From positions 526,525 to 590,524 of the forward strand of contig NZ_LMGK01000001.1 of the NCBI RefSeq assembly GCF_001427125.1: DNA of 64,000 nucleotides. The letters run 5' to 3'. A program made the translations under genes and the position numbers. Position 1 is the first letter of the stretch. Each line of letters begins with the position of its first letter. The notes beneath the pieces are model-generated. The model ran no database searches. It saw nothing but the letters and a program-made list of their open reading frames with translations, and was not told the origin of the DNA. Positions 16,693 to 26,719 of this stretch are shown one piece after another. This stretch comes from Pseudomonas sp. Root562 (lineage in GTDB: Bacteria; Pseudomonadota; Gammaproteobacteria; Pseudomonadales; Pseudomonadaceae).

Positions 16693-19470
16693 TCAGGGCG
16701 TTGGGGTTACGCTGCGGTTTTGCAGGTCACGCTGGGCAACCCAGTGTTCGATCAGTTCGCGCAACTGCGAAAGTTCCACCGGTTTGGCCATGTGGCCGTC
16801 CATGCCGGCCTGGCGCGCGCGCTCCTTGTGTTCGGCGAGGATATGCGCCGTCAATGCCACCACCGGCGTGCGAATCCGCTGGTTGCCTACTTCCCAGGCA
16901 CGCAGTTGCTGGGTGGCCGAGAAACCATCGAGGATCGGCATTTCACAGTCCATCAGTACCAGGTCATAGCGCTGGGCCTTCATCGCCTGTAGCGCTTCTT
17001 CGCCATTGCTGGCGGTATCCGGTTGCAGATTGAGCTTGCCCAGCATGCCGCGGATGACCTTGGTTGAAATGCTGTTGTCCTCGGCAACGAGAATGCGGAA
17101 ATCGCTGGGCACCTTGATCGGCAGGGTAGGGCTGGAGGGCGCATGCGGCATGACGGCGAGCCCTTTGTTGCGCTGGGTCAGCTCGTCGGCCAGGGTGGTC
17201 TTGAGGGTGTAGCCGGCCACCGGCTTGGCGAGGATGCGTTTGACCCCGGAGTTGCGTGCAATGATCTTGCTGGGCGCATTGCTGATGCCGGTGAGCATGA
17301 TCAGCAGGATGTCGTGATTCAGACTCGGGTCTTCCTTGATCTTGGCGGCCAGTTGCATGCCGGTCATGCCAGGCATGTTCTGGTCCAGCAGGACCACGTC
17401 GAAGTAGTCACGCAAGTGCGCCTTGGTGCGCAACAGCGCCAGCGCTTCCTTGCCGGATGGTACGGCGCTGACGTTGAGGCCCCATGCGCTGCATTGCTGT
17501 ACCAGCACTTTGCGGCAGGTGTCGTTGTCGTCCACCACCAGCACCCGCGCACCTTGCAATGGGCCGTCCAGATCGGATGTCGGGTGTTCGAGCCGGTCCG
17601 GGTCCAGTGGCAATGTCAGCCACAGCGTACTGCCCTGTTGGCTGCCACTCTTGATGCCGAACTCGCCTTGCATCAAGCGAATCAGCTGACGGGCGATCAC
17701 CAGCCCCAGATTTCCGCCCAGGCGATTGGCCGAAAGGAAGTGCTTGCTGTGCAGCTCGGCGTGCATCAGCGCATCGCGTTCTTCGGCATCCATCGGTTCG
17801 CCGCTGTCCTGCACGGCGATGCGCAGGCGCGGTTTGGCGCTGCGTTCATCGAGGGCAACGACAATCAGGATTTCACCTTCGTCGGTTTTCTTCAGGGCAT
17901 TTTCAAGCAGGCTCAACAGGGTCTGGCGCAGACGTGTCGGATCGCCGCTGATGACCCGCGGCACTTGTGGCTGGATGAAGCTGATCAGCTCGACGTTCTG
18001 CTGTTCGGCCTTGGCGCGGAAGATACTCAGGCAATCTTCGATCAAGGCGTTGAGATCGAACTGCACATCATCGAGTTCGATCTGCCCGGACTCGAGTTTG
18101 GAGATGTCGAGAATTTCGTTGATCAGCGTCAGCAATTCGTTGCCGGCGCTATGAATGGTTTGCACGTAATCGCGCTGCTTGACCGACAGCGGCGTGCCAA
18201 GCAGCAGTTCGGTCATGCCCAGCACGCCGTTCATCGGCGTGCGGATTTCATGGCTGATCTTTGCCAGGAACTCGGCCTTGGCATTGATTTCGGCATTGCT
18301 GGCGGCCAGGTCGCGACTGATGCTGAAGCGGTCTTCGGTGATGCTGCGTTGGCGCTCGCTCAAGGCAATGCTCATCAGCAGGCCGCTGATGCAGATGAAA
18401 GCCAGCAGGATGGTGATCAGGCCGTGGGGCTCGACCAGTGTCAGCCCCAGCAATGCCGGCAGGATAATCAGCGTTCCGAGGTTGAAAGCCACCATGGCCG
18501 CAACGAACAGCCGCGCCGGGCGATAGCCTTTCTGCCAGTGAAAGGCGCTGACGAACAGCATGGTCAGGCCCGCCAGGGCGACCAGGCCATAGGTAATGAT
18601 GTTCAGCGGCAATGTATTGACGAACAACAGCAGCAGGCCGCAGGTCGTGATGACCAGGATCTCGCCCAGCAGCAACCGGTTGAGCGGGTGGGGGCCAAGG
18701 GGGGCAAAAAAGCGATAGGCGAGCATCAGGCCGCAGGGGGCTGTCAGCAACAACGCGAGGTATGCCCCCGGTGTTTGCACGGCTTGCCAGCTTGGTAACC
18801 ATGGCCCCGCGAGGTTCAGCAAGAGCACCAGGCTGAGCATCAGCAAGCCCTCGCAGGCGGCCAGCCAGAGACTGCTGCGCGAACGGGTGTAGGCGTAGCG
18901 GATGAGGTTGTGCAGGATCAGCATGCCGACACAGCCCAACAGCAGTCCGTAGACCAGCGTCTGGTTCTGATTGGCCGCGGTCATGACCGCCGATTGCAGG
19001 GTGATGTAGGGCCGCAGCTGGTTATCGGAGACCAGTCTGAGGTACACATCAAGGGGTTTGTCGCTCTGCGGCAACGGCAGCATGAAGTCGCTGCTGGGCA
19101 GTGGCCGGTCGGTCTGGGGTTGTTTGTTGCCGGTACTCGATTGGTCGATCAGGTTGTCGCCATCGAGCACATACAGGTTGAGACGCGACAAGTCGGGCGC
19201 GAACACCCGCAGTAGCTGTTCATGCTTGCCGGGGGCGAGGCGGAAGCGGATCCAGAGTGCGCCGTCGGGCTCGGCTGCGGTGAGGCGGTCGAGTTCGATG
19301 GGACTGAATTGATTGTTGTAGCGGGTGGAGCGGATGTCGCTCAGTTGCAGATCGCCCTGTTCGTCGAGCAATACCGCCCAGCCACTGCCTTGCGCGGCCT
19401 GGGCCGGGAGCATGCAGAGCAGAGTCAGCAGAGTGACGGTGAAACCTATGGCAATCCTGAGCCAGCGCAC
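16693..19470 (-). CDS. retS: Hybrid sensor kinase RetS
   Basis: 925 residues. It starts with GTG after an AAGGGA site, then a signal peptide (CMLPAQA/AQG). A periplasmic 7TMR-DISMED2 domain (about 30-160) and seven helices (about 180-380) follow. The kinase core has the H-box AKISHEIRTPMNGVLGM near 410 and a degenerate ATPase region. Two receiver domains follow, with acceptor segments VVLLDQNMPG and LVLMDCEMPILDG. In P. aeruginosa RetS blocks GacS by direct contact, lowering RsmY/Z and so favouring motility over biofilm and type VI secretion. The identity rests on this domain order and on the neighbour purD, exactly as in P. aeruginosa. Confidence 0.9.
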   Translation of the reverse strand: MRWLRIAIGFTVTLLTLLCMLPAQAAQGSGWAVLLDEQGDLQLSDIRSTRYNNQFSPIELDRLTAAEPDGALWIRFRLAPGKHEQLLRVFAPDLSRLNLYVLDGDNLIDQSSTGNKQPQTDRPLPSSDFMLPLPQSDKPLDVYLRLVSDNQLRPYITLQSAVMTAANQNQTLVYGLLLGCVGMLILHNLIRYAYTRSRSSLWLAACEGLLMLSLVLLLNLAGPWLPSWQAVQTPGAYLALLLTAPCGLMLAYRFFAPLGPHPLNRLLLGEILVITTCGLLLLFVNTLPLNIITYGLVALAGLTMLFVSAFHWQKGYRPARLFVAAMVAFNLGTLIILPALLGLTLVEPHGLITILLAFICISGLLMSIALSERQRSITEDRFSISRDLAASNAEINAKAEFLAKISHEIRTPMNGVLGMTELLLGTPLSVKQRDYVQTIHSAGNELLTLINEILDISKLESGQIELDDVQFDLNALIEDCLSIFRAKAEQQNVELISFIQPQVPRVISGDPTRLRQTLLSLLENALKKTDEGEILIVVALDERSAKPRLRIAVQDSGEPMDAEERDALMHAELHSKHFLSANRLGGNLGLVIARQLIRLMQGEFGIKSGSQQGSTLWLTLPLDPDRLEHPTSDLDGPLQGARVLVVDDNDTCRKVLVQQCSAWGLNVSAVPSGKEALALLRTKAHLRDYFDVVLLDQNMPGMTGMQLAAKIKEDPSLNHDILLIMLTGISNAPSKIIARNSGVKRILAKPVAGYTLKTTLADELTQRNKGLAVMPHAPSSPTLPIKVPSDFRILVAEDNSISTKVIRGMLGKLNLQPDTASNGEEALQAMKAQRYDLVLMDCEMPILDGFSATQQLRAWEVGNQRIRTPVVALTAHILAEHKERARQAGMDGHMAKPVELSQLRELIEHWVAQRDLQNRSVTPTP

Positions 19471-19569
19471 GGCGAAATCCCTTCGTAGGTTGATGCCAGA
19501 ATATAACTATGCGCGGCGCCGGAATAGTCAGGCAAGGGCTTGAAGCCCCTGCCCGGCTCAAAGGATAGC

Positions 19570-20865
19570 TTATTCCTGATTTTCGCCACGCTCGCGGGCA
19601 ATGGCACGGTAGCCAATGTCCTTGCGATAGAAACAGCCTTCCCAATCAATTTTCGCCGCCAGCTTGTAAGCCTGCTGCTGAGCCGCATCGACACTGGCAC
19701 CCATGGCCGTAGCGCAAAGCACGCGACCGCCGGCCGTTACCACTTGATTGTCTTTGAGCGCAGTGCCGGCGTGGAAGACTTTGCCTTCCAGCGCGGCGGC
19801 TGCATCCAGGCCATTGATGGCCACGCCTTTGGCGTAGTCACCAGGATAGCCGCCCGCCGCCAGCACGATACCTACGCTTGGACGTGGATCCCATTGCGCC
19901 TCGACCTTGTCCAGCGCCTGCGCCAGAGCAGCTTCAACCAGCAGCACCAGGCTCGACTGCAAGCGCAGCATGACAGGTTGGGTCTCAGGGTCGCCGAAAC
20001 GGCAGTTAAATTCGATAACTTTTGGGTTACCAGCCTTGTCGATCATCAAGCCGGCGTACAGGAAGCCAGTGTAGACGTTACCTTCCTCGGCCATGCCGCG
20101 AACCGTCGGCCAGATCACCAGATCCATGACGCGCTTGTGCACTTCGGCGGTGACCACCGGGGCAGGGGAGTAGGCACCCATGCCGCCGGTGTTCGGCCCG
20201 GTGTCGCCGTCGCCGACGCGTTTGTGGTCCTGGCTGGTGGCCATTGGCAGGACGTTCTTGCCGTCGACCATGACGATGAAGCTGGCTTCTTCGCCATCCA
20301 GGAACTCTTCGATCACGACGCGCGAGCCGGCGTCACCGAAGGCATTGCCGGCGAGCATGTCACGCACGGCGTCTTCGGCTTCGGCCAAGGTCATGGCGAC
20401 GATCACGCCTTTACCGGCGGCAAGGCCATCGGCCTTGATCACGATTGGCGCACCTTTTTCGCGCAAGTAAGCCAGGGCAGGCTCGATCTCGGTGAAGTTC
20501 TGGTAGTCGGCGGTCGGGATCTTGTGGCGAGCCAGGAAGTCCTTGGTGAACGCTTTCGAACCTTCCAGCTGAGCGGCGCCAGCGGTCGGACCGAAGCAGT
20601 CCAGGCCGCGGGAGCGGAACAGGTCCACGACGCCCGCAACCAGTGGCACTTCCGGACCAACGATGGTCAGGGAAACGTTTTTCTCGGCGAAGTCCGCCAG
20701 TTGCTCAAGGGCCAGCACGTCGATGGCGACGTTCTCGCACTTGGCTTCAATGGCCGTACCGGCGTTGCCCGGGGCCACGAAAACCTTTTGCACGCGCGGA
20801 TCCTGAGCCACTTTCCAGGCCAGGGCGTGTTCACGGCCACCGCTGCCAATGATCAAAACATTCAT
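19570..20865 (-). CDS. purD: Phosphoribosylamine-glycine ligase
   Basis: 431 residues. It joins 5-phosphoribosylamine and glycine with ATP in purine synthesis. The N-terminus MNVLIIGSGGREHALAWKVA is the GARS signature and an ATP-grasp domain follows (IVIKADGLAAGKGVIVA). The motif IEFNCRFGDPETQPVMLRL is the metal/phosphate-binding part of the family. The full length is present. It follows purH on the same strand, with a palindromic repeat in between. Confidence 0.97.
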   Translation of the reverse strand: MNVLIIGSGGREHALAWKVAQDPRVQKVFVAPGNAGTAIEAKCENVAIDVLALEQLADFAEKNVSLTIVGPEVPLVAGVVDLFRSRGLDCFGPTAGAAQLEGSKAFTKDFLARHKIPTADYQNFTEIEPALAYLREKGAPIVIKADGLAAGKGVIVAMTLAEAEDAVRDMLAGNAFGDAGSRVVIEEFLDGEEASFIVMVDGKNVLPMATSQDHKRVGDGDTGPNTGGMGAYSPAPVVTAEVHKRVMDLVIWPTVRGMAEEGNVYTGFLYAGLMIDKAGNPKVIEFNCRFGDPETQPVMLRLQSSLVLLVEAALAQALDKVEAQWDPRPSVGIVLAAGGYPGDYAKGVAINGLDAAAALEGKVFHAGTALKDNQVVTAGGRVLCATAMGASVDAAQQQAYKLAAKIDWEGCFYRKDIGYRAIARERGENQE

Positions 20866-20900
20866 TTCAAAAACCTCGGATGACGCTAATTCTGTGGGGG

Positions 20901-21006
20901 CTGATCGTTCCCACGCTCTGCGTGGGAATGCCTCAACGGACGCTCCGCGTCCGAGGGACGCGGAGCGTCCCGGGCTGCGTGCCCACGCAGAGCGTGGGTA
21001 CGATCA
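20901..21006. repeat. Imperfect 106-bp palindromic repeat between purH and purD
   Basis: Outer arms TGATCGTTCCCACGCTCTGC and the complementary CCACGCAGAGCGTGGGTACG enclose a second inverted repeat (GACGCTCCGCGTCC / GGACGCGGAGCGTCC). It looks like a dispersed Pseudomonas intergenic repeat and fills most of the purH-purD gap. Confidence 0.8.
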
Positions 21007-21016
21007 AGCAAACAAA

Positions 21017-22624
21017 TCAGTGACGGAAGTGGCGCATGCCGGTGAACACCATCGCGATGCCGGCTTCGTCGGCAGCAGCAATCACTTCAGCATCACGCAT
21101 CGAGCCGCCTGGCTGGATCACAGCCGTCACGCCCGCCTTGGCCGCATTGTCCAGACCATCGCGGAACGGGAAGAATGCGTCGGACGCCATCACCGAACCG
21201 GCTACCTGCAAGCCTGCATGCTCAGCCTTGATCGCAGCGATGCGAGCCGAGTTCACGCGGCTCATCTGACCGGCGCCGACACCGATGGTCTGACGGTTCT
21301 TGGCGTAGACGATGGCGTTGGATTTAACGTACTTGGCGACCTTCCAGGCGAAGATCAGGTCGTGGATTTCCTGTTCGGTCGGAGCGCGTTTGGTCACGAC
21401 TTTCAGGTCATCGGCGCTGATCATGCCGATGTCACGGCTCTGCACCAGCAGACCACCATTGACGCGCTTGTAATCCCACGCTGCTGCACGATCGGCCGAC
21501 CACTCGCCGCAGGCCAGCAGACGCACGTTGGCTTTGGCTGCAACGATGGCGCGGGCTTCTTCGCTGACGCTTGGGGCGATGATCACTTCAACGAACTGGC
21601 GCTCGACGATCGCCTTGGCGGTCTCTGCATCCAGTTCGCGGTTGAAGGCGATGATGCCGCCAAACGCGGATTCGGTATCGGTGGCATAAGCCAGGTCGTA
21701 GGCTTTGCGGATGCCGCCTTCGGCATCAGGGCTGACAGCCACGCCGCACGGGTTGGCGTGCTTGACGATCACGCAGGCTGGCTTGACGAAGCTCTTGACG
21801 CATTCCAATGCAGCGTCGGTGTCGGCCACGTTGTTGTACGACAGCTCTTTGCCCTGCAGTTGGGTCGCGGTAGCGATGCCGACTTCGGCAGGCTTGGCTT
21901 CCACGTAGAACGCCGCGCTCTGATGCGGGTTCTCGCCGTAGCGCATTTCCTGGGCCTTGATGAACTGGCTGTTGAACGTGCGCGGGAATTCGCTGCGACC
22001 TTCTGTGCTGAGCGTCTCGGCAGCCTGGTTCACGGTACCCATGTAGTTGGCGATCATGCCGTCATAGGCAGCGGTGTGTTCGAAGGCCTTGAGCATCAGG
22101 TCGAAACGCTGAGCGTAAGTCAGGCCACCGGCCTTGAGGTTTTCGAGGACGCTGGCGTAATCGCTGGCATTGACCACGATGGCCACGTCTTTGTGGTTCT
22201 TGGCAGCCGAACGGACCATGGTCGGGCCGCCGATGTCGATGTTCTCGATGGCGGTCGGCAGGTCACAGCCTGGCTTGTTGATGGTGGCTTCGAACGGGTA
22301 CAGGTTGACCGCCACCAGATCGATCGGCTTGATGCCGTGTTCGTTCATGATGGCATCGTCGATACCGCGACGACCGAGGATCCCGCCGTGGATTTTCGGA
22401 TGCAGGGTCTTCACCCGACCGTCCATCATTTCGGCAAAACCGGTGTAATCAGCGACTTCCACAGCGGCAACGCCGTTGTCCTGCAGCAGCTTGAACGTCC
22501 CGCCGGTGGAGAGGATCTCGACGCCCAGGGCTTCAAGCTCTTTGGCGAATTCAAGGATCCCGGTCTTGTCGGAAACGCTGATCAAGGCGCGGCGGATCGG
22601 CAGGCGGGTAGTCTGGTCGGTCAT
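21017..22624 (-). CDS. purH: Bifunctional AICAR transformylase / IMP cyclohydrolase
   Basis: 535 residues; it catalyses the last two steps to IMP. The N-terminal MGS-like cyclohydrolase domain begins [20 protein letters not shown]. The transformylase domain contains the conserved [11 protein letters not shown] and ends in TGMRHFRH. I chose the ATG at 22624 (MTDQTTRLP) rather than the earlier in-frame ATG. The transcript order is purH then purD. Confidence 0.97.
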   Translation of the reverse strand: MTDQTTRLPIRRALISVSDKTGILEFAKELEALGVEILSTGGTFKLLQDNGVAAVEVADYTGFAEMMDGRVKTLHPKIHGGILGRRGIDDAIMNEHGIKPIDLVAVNLYPFEATINKPGCDLPTAIENIDIGGPTMVRSAAKNHKDVAIVVNASDYASVLENLKAGGLTYAQRFDLMLKAFEHTAAYDGMIANYMGTVNQAAETLSTEGRSEFPRTFNSQFIKAQEMRYGENPHQSAAFYVEAKPAEVGIATATQLQGKELSYNNVADTDAALECVKSFVKPACVIVKHANPCGVAVSPDAEGGIRKAYDLAYATDTESAFGGIIAFNRELDAETAKAIVERQFVEVIIAPSVSEEARAIVAAKANVRLLACGEWSADRAAAWDYKRVNGGLLVQSRDIGMISADDLKVVTKRAPTEQEIHDLIFAWKVAKYVKSNAIVYAKNRQTIGVGAGQMSRVNSARIAAIKAEHAGLQVAGSVMASDAFFPFRDGLDNAAKAGVTAVIQPGGSMRDAEVIAAADEAGIAMVFTGMRHFRH

Positions 22625-22705
22625 TTCAATTTCCATCAAAAGCAAAGGAGTCAGCAAAAAAGGCGACCGGTTTTACGCGGGCGCCTTTCTGGTTTGATTG
22701 AATGC

Positions 22706-23026
22706 TTACAGCAAATCGTACTGCTTGAGTTTCTTGCGCAGCGTGCCCCGGTTGAGTCCGAGCATTTCGCTGGCCTTGGTCTGGTTGCCCTTGACGTAGT
22801 TCATCACGCACTCGAGCAGGGGAGCCTCGACTTCGGAGAGCACCAGGTTGTACACATCCGTGACGGCAGCGCCCTCAAGGTGGGCGAAATAATTGTGCAG
22901 CGCTTTCTCGACACTCCCGCGAAGGGTCTGACCTTCTTCGCTCGGGGTATTGAGGTGCTGTTTCAAATTCACGTTGTCGCTCACGGGTGTTGTTCCACTC
23001 ACTAAAGTCTCGGTCATCATCGTCAT
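22706..23026 (-). CDS. fis: DNA-binding protein Fis
   Basis: 106 residues. Fis is a small nucleoid protein that bends DNA and regulates rRNA and growth-phase genes. The C-terminal helix-turn-helix [20 protein letters not shown] is diagnostic. The longer in-frame extension upstream is dusB sequence; the real start at 23026 overlaps the dusB stop (ATGA), giving the conserved dusB-fis operon. Confidence 0.97.
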   Translation of the reverse strand: MTMMTETLVSGTTPVSDNVNLKQHLNTPSEEGQTLRGSVEKALHNYFAHLEGAAVTDVYNLVLSEVEAPLLECVMNYVKGNQTKASEMLGLNRGTLRKKLKQYDLL

Positions 23027-24033
23027 GCGGCCACCCCCTCTCCGTCCCCTGTCAGGCTCTTGTAACGTTCGGCGAAGAACCCCTGAACGTTGGCGCATTG
23101 TGCTTCCGTATCTTCCAAACGATTGAAGTGGGCGCGAAACTCCCTGGCGCCCGGCAAGGTTGCGAGATACCAGCCCACATGCTTTCGAGCAATGCGCACG
23201 CCCATCACGTCTCCATAGAAGGCGTGCAGCGCAGCCAGATGCTCTAGCAGAATGCGTTCCACCTCGATCAGTTCCAGCGCCGGGAGCTTCTCGCCGGTGC
23301 GCAGGAAATGGTCGATCTCGCGAAAAATCCATGGCCGCCCCTGGGCGGCCCGGCCAACCAGCAGGCCGTCGGCACCGGTCGCGTCGAGCACGTATCGGGC
23401 CTTTTCCGGCGAATCGATATCGCCGTTGGCAAACACCGGCATCGATACCGCCTGCTTGATCGCGGCAATGGTGTCGTACTCGGCTTCACCGGTGTACAGA
23501 TCGGCACGGGTGCGGCCATGTACCGCCAGCGCCGTAATGCCTGCCTGCTCGGCGATCTTCGCCACCGTCAGGCCATTCTTGTTGTCCCGGTCCCAGCCGG
23601 TCCGAATCTTCAGGGTAACCGGCACATCAACCGCAGCCACGACGGCCTGCAGGATCTCGGTGACCAGTGCTTCATCCTTCAACAGTGCGGAGCCGGCGGC
23701 CTTGTTGCAGACCTTCTTTGCCGGACAGCCCATGTTGATATCAATAATCTGTGCGCCCAACTCGACGTTGGCCCGCGCTGCATCCGCCAGCATCTGTGCA
23801 TCGCCACCGGCGATCTGTACCGAGCGTGGCTCGGGATCACCTTCGTGGATCATGCGCATCCGCGACTTGCGGGTGTTCCACAAACTCATGTCGCTGGTGA
23901 CCATTTCCGAGACGACCAGTCCCGCGCCCAATCGTTTGCACAGCTGACGAAAGGGTTGGTCGGTGACCCCCGCCATCGGGGCGAGAATCAAGCCGTTGTG
24001 TAATGTGTATGGACCGATGCGTACCGCCGACAT
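23023..24033 (-). CDS. dusB: tRNA-dihydrouridine synthase B
   Basis: 336 residues; a flavoenzyme that reduces uridine to dihydrouridine in tRNA D-loops. The N-terminal [20 protein letters not shown] and [20 protein letters not shown], which holds the catalytic Cys, are Dus signatures. The FMN-binding part [14 protein letters not shown] is also present. It is co-transcribed with fis. The 24034-24218 gap upstream shows nothing I can name. Confidence 0.96.
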   Translation of the reverse strand: MSAVRIGPYTLHNGLILAPMAGVTDQPFRQLCKRLGAGLVVSEMVTSDMSLWNTRKSRMRMIHEGDPEPRSVQIAGGDAQMLADAARANVELGAQIIDINMGCPAKKVCNKAAGSALLKDEALVTEILQAVVAAVDVPVTLKIRTGWDRDNKNGLTVAKIAEQAGITALAVHGRTRADLYTGEAEYDTIAAIKQAVSMPVFANGDIDSPEKARYVLDATGADGLLVGRAAQGRPWIFREIDHFLRTGEKLPALELIEVERILLEHLAALHAFYGDVMGVRIARKHVGWYLATLPGAREFRAHFNRLEDTEAQCANVQGFFAERYKSLTGDGEGVAA

Positions 24034-24218
24034 AGGGCTTCCCTGTTGTGGGGCCGGATCATGAGAGTTCGAAAAAGGGTTGGCATGATACCCGCTCTCG
24101 ATGACTGGATAAAGGTCGAATTGAACAAAATCTGAACAGTTATTCCGTTATCGCCAGCGGTTTGGTTCGCGCAGGGAAAGTCAGAAAGCCGTCGTCAATT
24201 GAAGAGCGGTGAACCGTT

Positions 24219-25487
24219 TCACTCGGGCGAGTGGAAGCTCAGGCTGTAATTCACCGCTTTTGCACCTGGATCGAGAATGTCGAGTGCAATGTGGATCGGG
24301 GTTTGCGGAGGCATTTCGGCCATGCCTTCAAGGTCGCCCCCGAGATACTCGCCGGGTTTGAAGCGGCGGCTGGCGATCAGGTGGCCGTTGAGGTCGGCGA
24401 AGCGCAGTTCCAGCAGCGGGAAGGGCTGGGAGAAGGGCGCGCGGTTATAGATGATCGCATCAACCACCAGCGCACCACTGAACTCCGGGTGGCTGCGCAC
24501 TACCAGGTTGCTGCTTTTGATTTTGGCGATGTCGACCTTGGAGGGCACCGTGCAACCGATGTGTGGGCACAGTTGCTGGAACCATGGGCGATATTGGTCC
24601 TGGCGTGCCAGTTCGTCGAAGTGATAGGCGACGTACTGGCCCACGAGTGCGCCGGCGCCCAGCAGGATCAGCACCAGCCAGAAGAATCGGCGCCCCCACG
24701 GCGAACGGCGTTTTTGCCAGTCCAGTTGCAGCGGGTCATCGGTCAGGTCTTGCAAGACTTCGGCGCGAACGCCCGGTTCGCTGCGTTCGCGACGCTTGCG
24801 CAAGGGCTCGATCGAAGGCAGGTCGGCGTCGATTTCTTCAGTTGCCGTTGCCGAAAGGCGTTCGTGATGAAGTGGAGGATCGAGCGGGTCGTGCAGGCGT
24901 AAATGTGGCGGCTGGGGTTCGTCGTCCAGTTCCACCGGCTCGAGTTCCAGCGATAGCGAGGGTTCGGTGCGTGCGAGGATGCCTGTCTCTTTCAGGGGTT
25001 CTTCTGAAACAGGAGTGTCGAGCGCATCGAGCTCGTCAAGGTTATTGCCCGTTTGCGCACGATCGGCGGCCGATTCGCTGAACAGGCTGTCAGTGGTCCA
25101 GGGTTCTTCGTCGATTTCAGTGCTGTCGCGGCGAGCGCTGAGGCTGTCTTCGCGGGGGCGGCCGAATTCGGTGATGGGCTGGATTTCCCGCTGTTCGAGC
25201 CGGGCGAGTTCTTCGTCGAGGTCGAGGCTGTCCAGATCCAGTTCGGCCGCGCTCCATTGCTTTTGGCTGATGGCACGCGGTTGTTCGGGTGCCGGGGCTT
25301 GCGCGATGGCAGGTGCAATCGGCGCGGCAGGCTCTTTGCCGGCCTGTTCAAGCAATTGCTTGGCCGCGTTGAATACCTGCAGGCATGAGCCACAGCGAAC
25401 GACCCCGCGCGCCACGCTCAACTGGGCATGGCTGACGCGGAAACTGGTTTGGCAATGCGGGCACTGGGTGACGAAGCTATCGGTCAT
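24219..25487 (-). CDS. Zinc-ribbon and DUF3426 membrane protein
   Basis: 422 residues. An N-terminal MJ0042-type zinc ribbon (TQCPHCQTSF ... VVRCGSCLQVF) holds two CxxC pairs. A long acidic, low-complexity linker rich in Glu, Leu and Pro runs to about residue 255. One membrane helix (FFWLVLILLGAGALVGQYVA) and a C-terminal DUF3426 domain follow, with an expected periplasmic location. Function unknown. It lies between prmA and dusB as in P. aeruginosa. Confidence 0.88.
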   Translation of the reverse strand: MTDSFVTQCPHCQTSFRVSHAQLSVARGVVRCGSCLQVFNAAKQLLEQAGKEPAAPIAPAIAQAPAPEQPRAISQKQWSAAELDLDSLDLDEELARLEQREIQPITEFGRPREDSLSARRDSTEIDEEPWTTDSLFSESAADRAQTGNNLDELDALDTPVSEEPLKETGILARTEPSLSLELEPVELDDEPQPPHLRLHDPLDPPLHHERLSATATEEIDADLPSIEPLRKRRERSEPGVRAEVLQDLTDDPLQLDWQKRRSPWGRRFFWLVLILLGAGALVGQYVAYHFDELARQDQYRPWFQQLCPHIGCTVPSKVDIAKIKSSNLVVRSHPEFSGALVVDAIIYNRAPFSQPFPLLELRFADLNGHLIASRRFKPGEYLGGDLEGMAEMPPQTPIHIALDILDPGAKAVNYSLSFHSPE

Positions 25488-25517
25488 GCGGCGATCCGGA
25501 TTATGCAGACGCTCATT

Positions 25518-26396
25518 CTAGCGCCGACGGCCTGTGATGCGCACCCAGCCATCGCGATTGGCGATCGGATCCAGATCGAAGTCCTTGGCGTAGGCTGCAG
25601 CCACTTCATCGCCTTGCTCGGCCAGAATCCCCGACAGCGCCAGACGGCCACCGGGCTTGACCAGGCCGGACAGCTGCGGTGCAAGGGATACCAGCGGGCC
25701 AGCGAGAATGTTCGCTACCAGCACATCAGCCTGAACCTGCGGCAGATCTTCCGGCAGATACAGTGGGAACAGCTCATTGGCAATGTGGTTGCGCCCGGCA
25801 TTGTCGCGGGAAGCTTCCAGCGCCTGCACGTCGATGTCGGTGCCGACCGCTTCCCTGGCGCCCAGCAGCAAGGCGGCAATGGCCAGGATCCCCGAGCCGC
25901 AGCCGAAGTCCAGCACGTTGCAATCTTTCAGATCCTGACCGTCGAGCCATTCCAGGCACAGCGCGGTGGTCGGGTGGGTGCCGGTGCCGAACGCCAGGCC
26001 CGGGTCCAGCAGCAGGTTGACGGCGTCTGGTTCGGGGGCGGCATGCCAGCTTGGCACGATCCACAGGCGCTGACCGAAACGCATCGGCTGGAAACCGTCC
26101 ATCCAGCTGCGTTCCCAGTCCTGGTCCTCGATCACTTCACTGTGGTGTTCGGGCAGCGGACTGCCCGTCAACAGCTCAAGGTGAGCCAGCACCGGGCCAG
26201 GCTCGGTGCCACCTTCGAACAGGGCCAGCAGGTGGGTGTGCGACCACAGTGGGGTGGTGTTGAGTTCCGGCTCGAAGATCGGCTGGTCTTCGGCGTCCAT
26301 GAAGGTCACCGATACGGCGCCCACTTCAAGGAAAGCGTCTTCGTAGGTTTCGGCTTGTTCTGGGCTGATGGCGAGACGGACTTGCAGCCAAGGCAT
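25518..26396 (-). CDS. prmA: Ribosomal protein L11 methyltransferase
   Basis: 292 residues; SAM-dependent trimethylation of ribosomal protein L11. The N-terminal [20 protein letters not shown] is standard. The motif [19 protein letters not shown] binds SAM, and the family motif [14 protein letters not shown] comes just before it. I chose the ATG at 26396, since the frame upstream does not resemble the family. Confidence 0.96.
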   Translation of the reverse strand: MPWLQVRLAISPEQAETYEDAFLEVGAVSVTFMDAEDQPIFEPELNTTPLWSHTHLLALFEGGTEPGPVLAHLELLTGSPLPEHHSEVIEDQDWERSWMDGFQPMRFGQRLWIVPSWHAAPEPDAVNLLLDPGLAFGTGTHPTTALCLEWLDGQDLKDCNVLDFGCGSGILAIAALLLGAREAVGTDIDVQALEASRDNAGRNHIANELFPLYLPEDLPQVQADVLVANILAGPLVSLAPQLSGLVKPGGRLALSGILAEQGDEVAAAYAKDFDLDPIANRDGWVRITGRRR

Positions 26397-26513
26397 GGCG
26401 GGCACCTTTGAAAAATATAGATTGCAGCCTAGCGGGCTGCGAGAAGCGCGCAAGTTTACGCGAGCGCAACGCAGAAGACGACCGGGTTGCCATCCAATAC
26501 CGCACGACGCTCT

Positions 26514-26651
26514 CTGTGGCGAGGGAGCTGGCTCCCGCTGGAGCGCGATGCGGTCCCAAAATGGTAGATAAGGCTTTGTCTGACGCAACTCGGATGAATG
26601 GTCTTGCGGCTGCTGCGCAACCGAGCGGGAGCAAGCTCCCTCGCCACAAGG
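26514..26651. repeat. REP pair upstream of prmA
   Basis: Two REP-like units in opposite orientation, GTGGCGAGGGAGCTGGCTCC at 26517 and GGGAGCAAGCTCCCTCGCCA near 26627, fill much of the accC-prmA gap. Confidence 0.75.
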
Positions 26652-26670
26652 TTTCTGGGGGCATCTGCAG

Positions 26671-26701
26671 AAACAACAAAGCCGCCCGAAGGCGGCTTTG
26701 T
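26671..26701 (-). terminator. Rho-independent terminator of the aroQ-accB-accC operon
   Basis: Read on the minus strand, a 9-bp stem AAAGCCGCC / GGCGGCTTT with a 4-base loop is followed by TGTTGTTTC. It lies about 20 bp after the accC stop. Confidence 0.8.
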
Positions 26702-26719
26702 CAGGTGCAGGTTCGAAGC

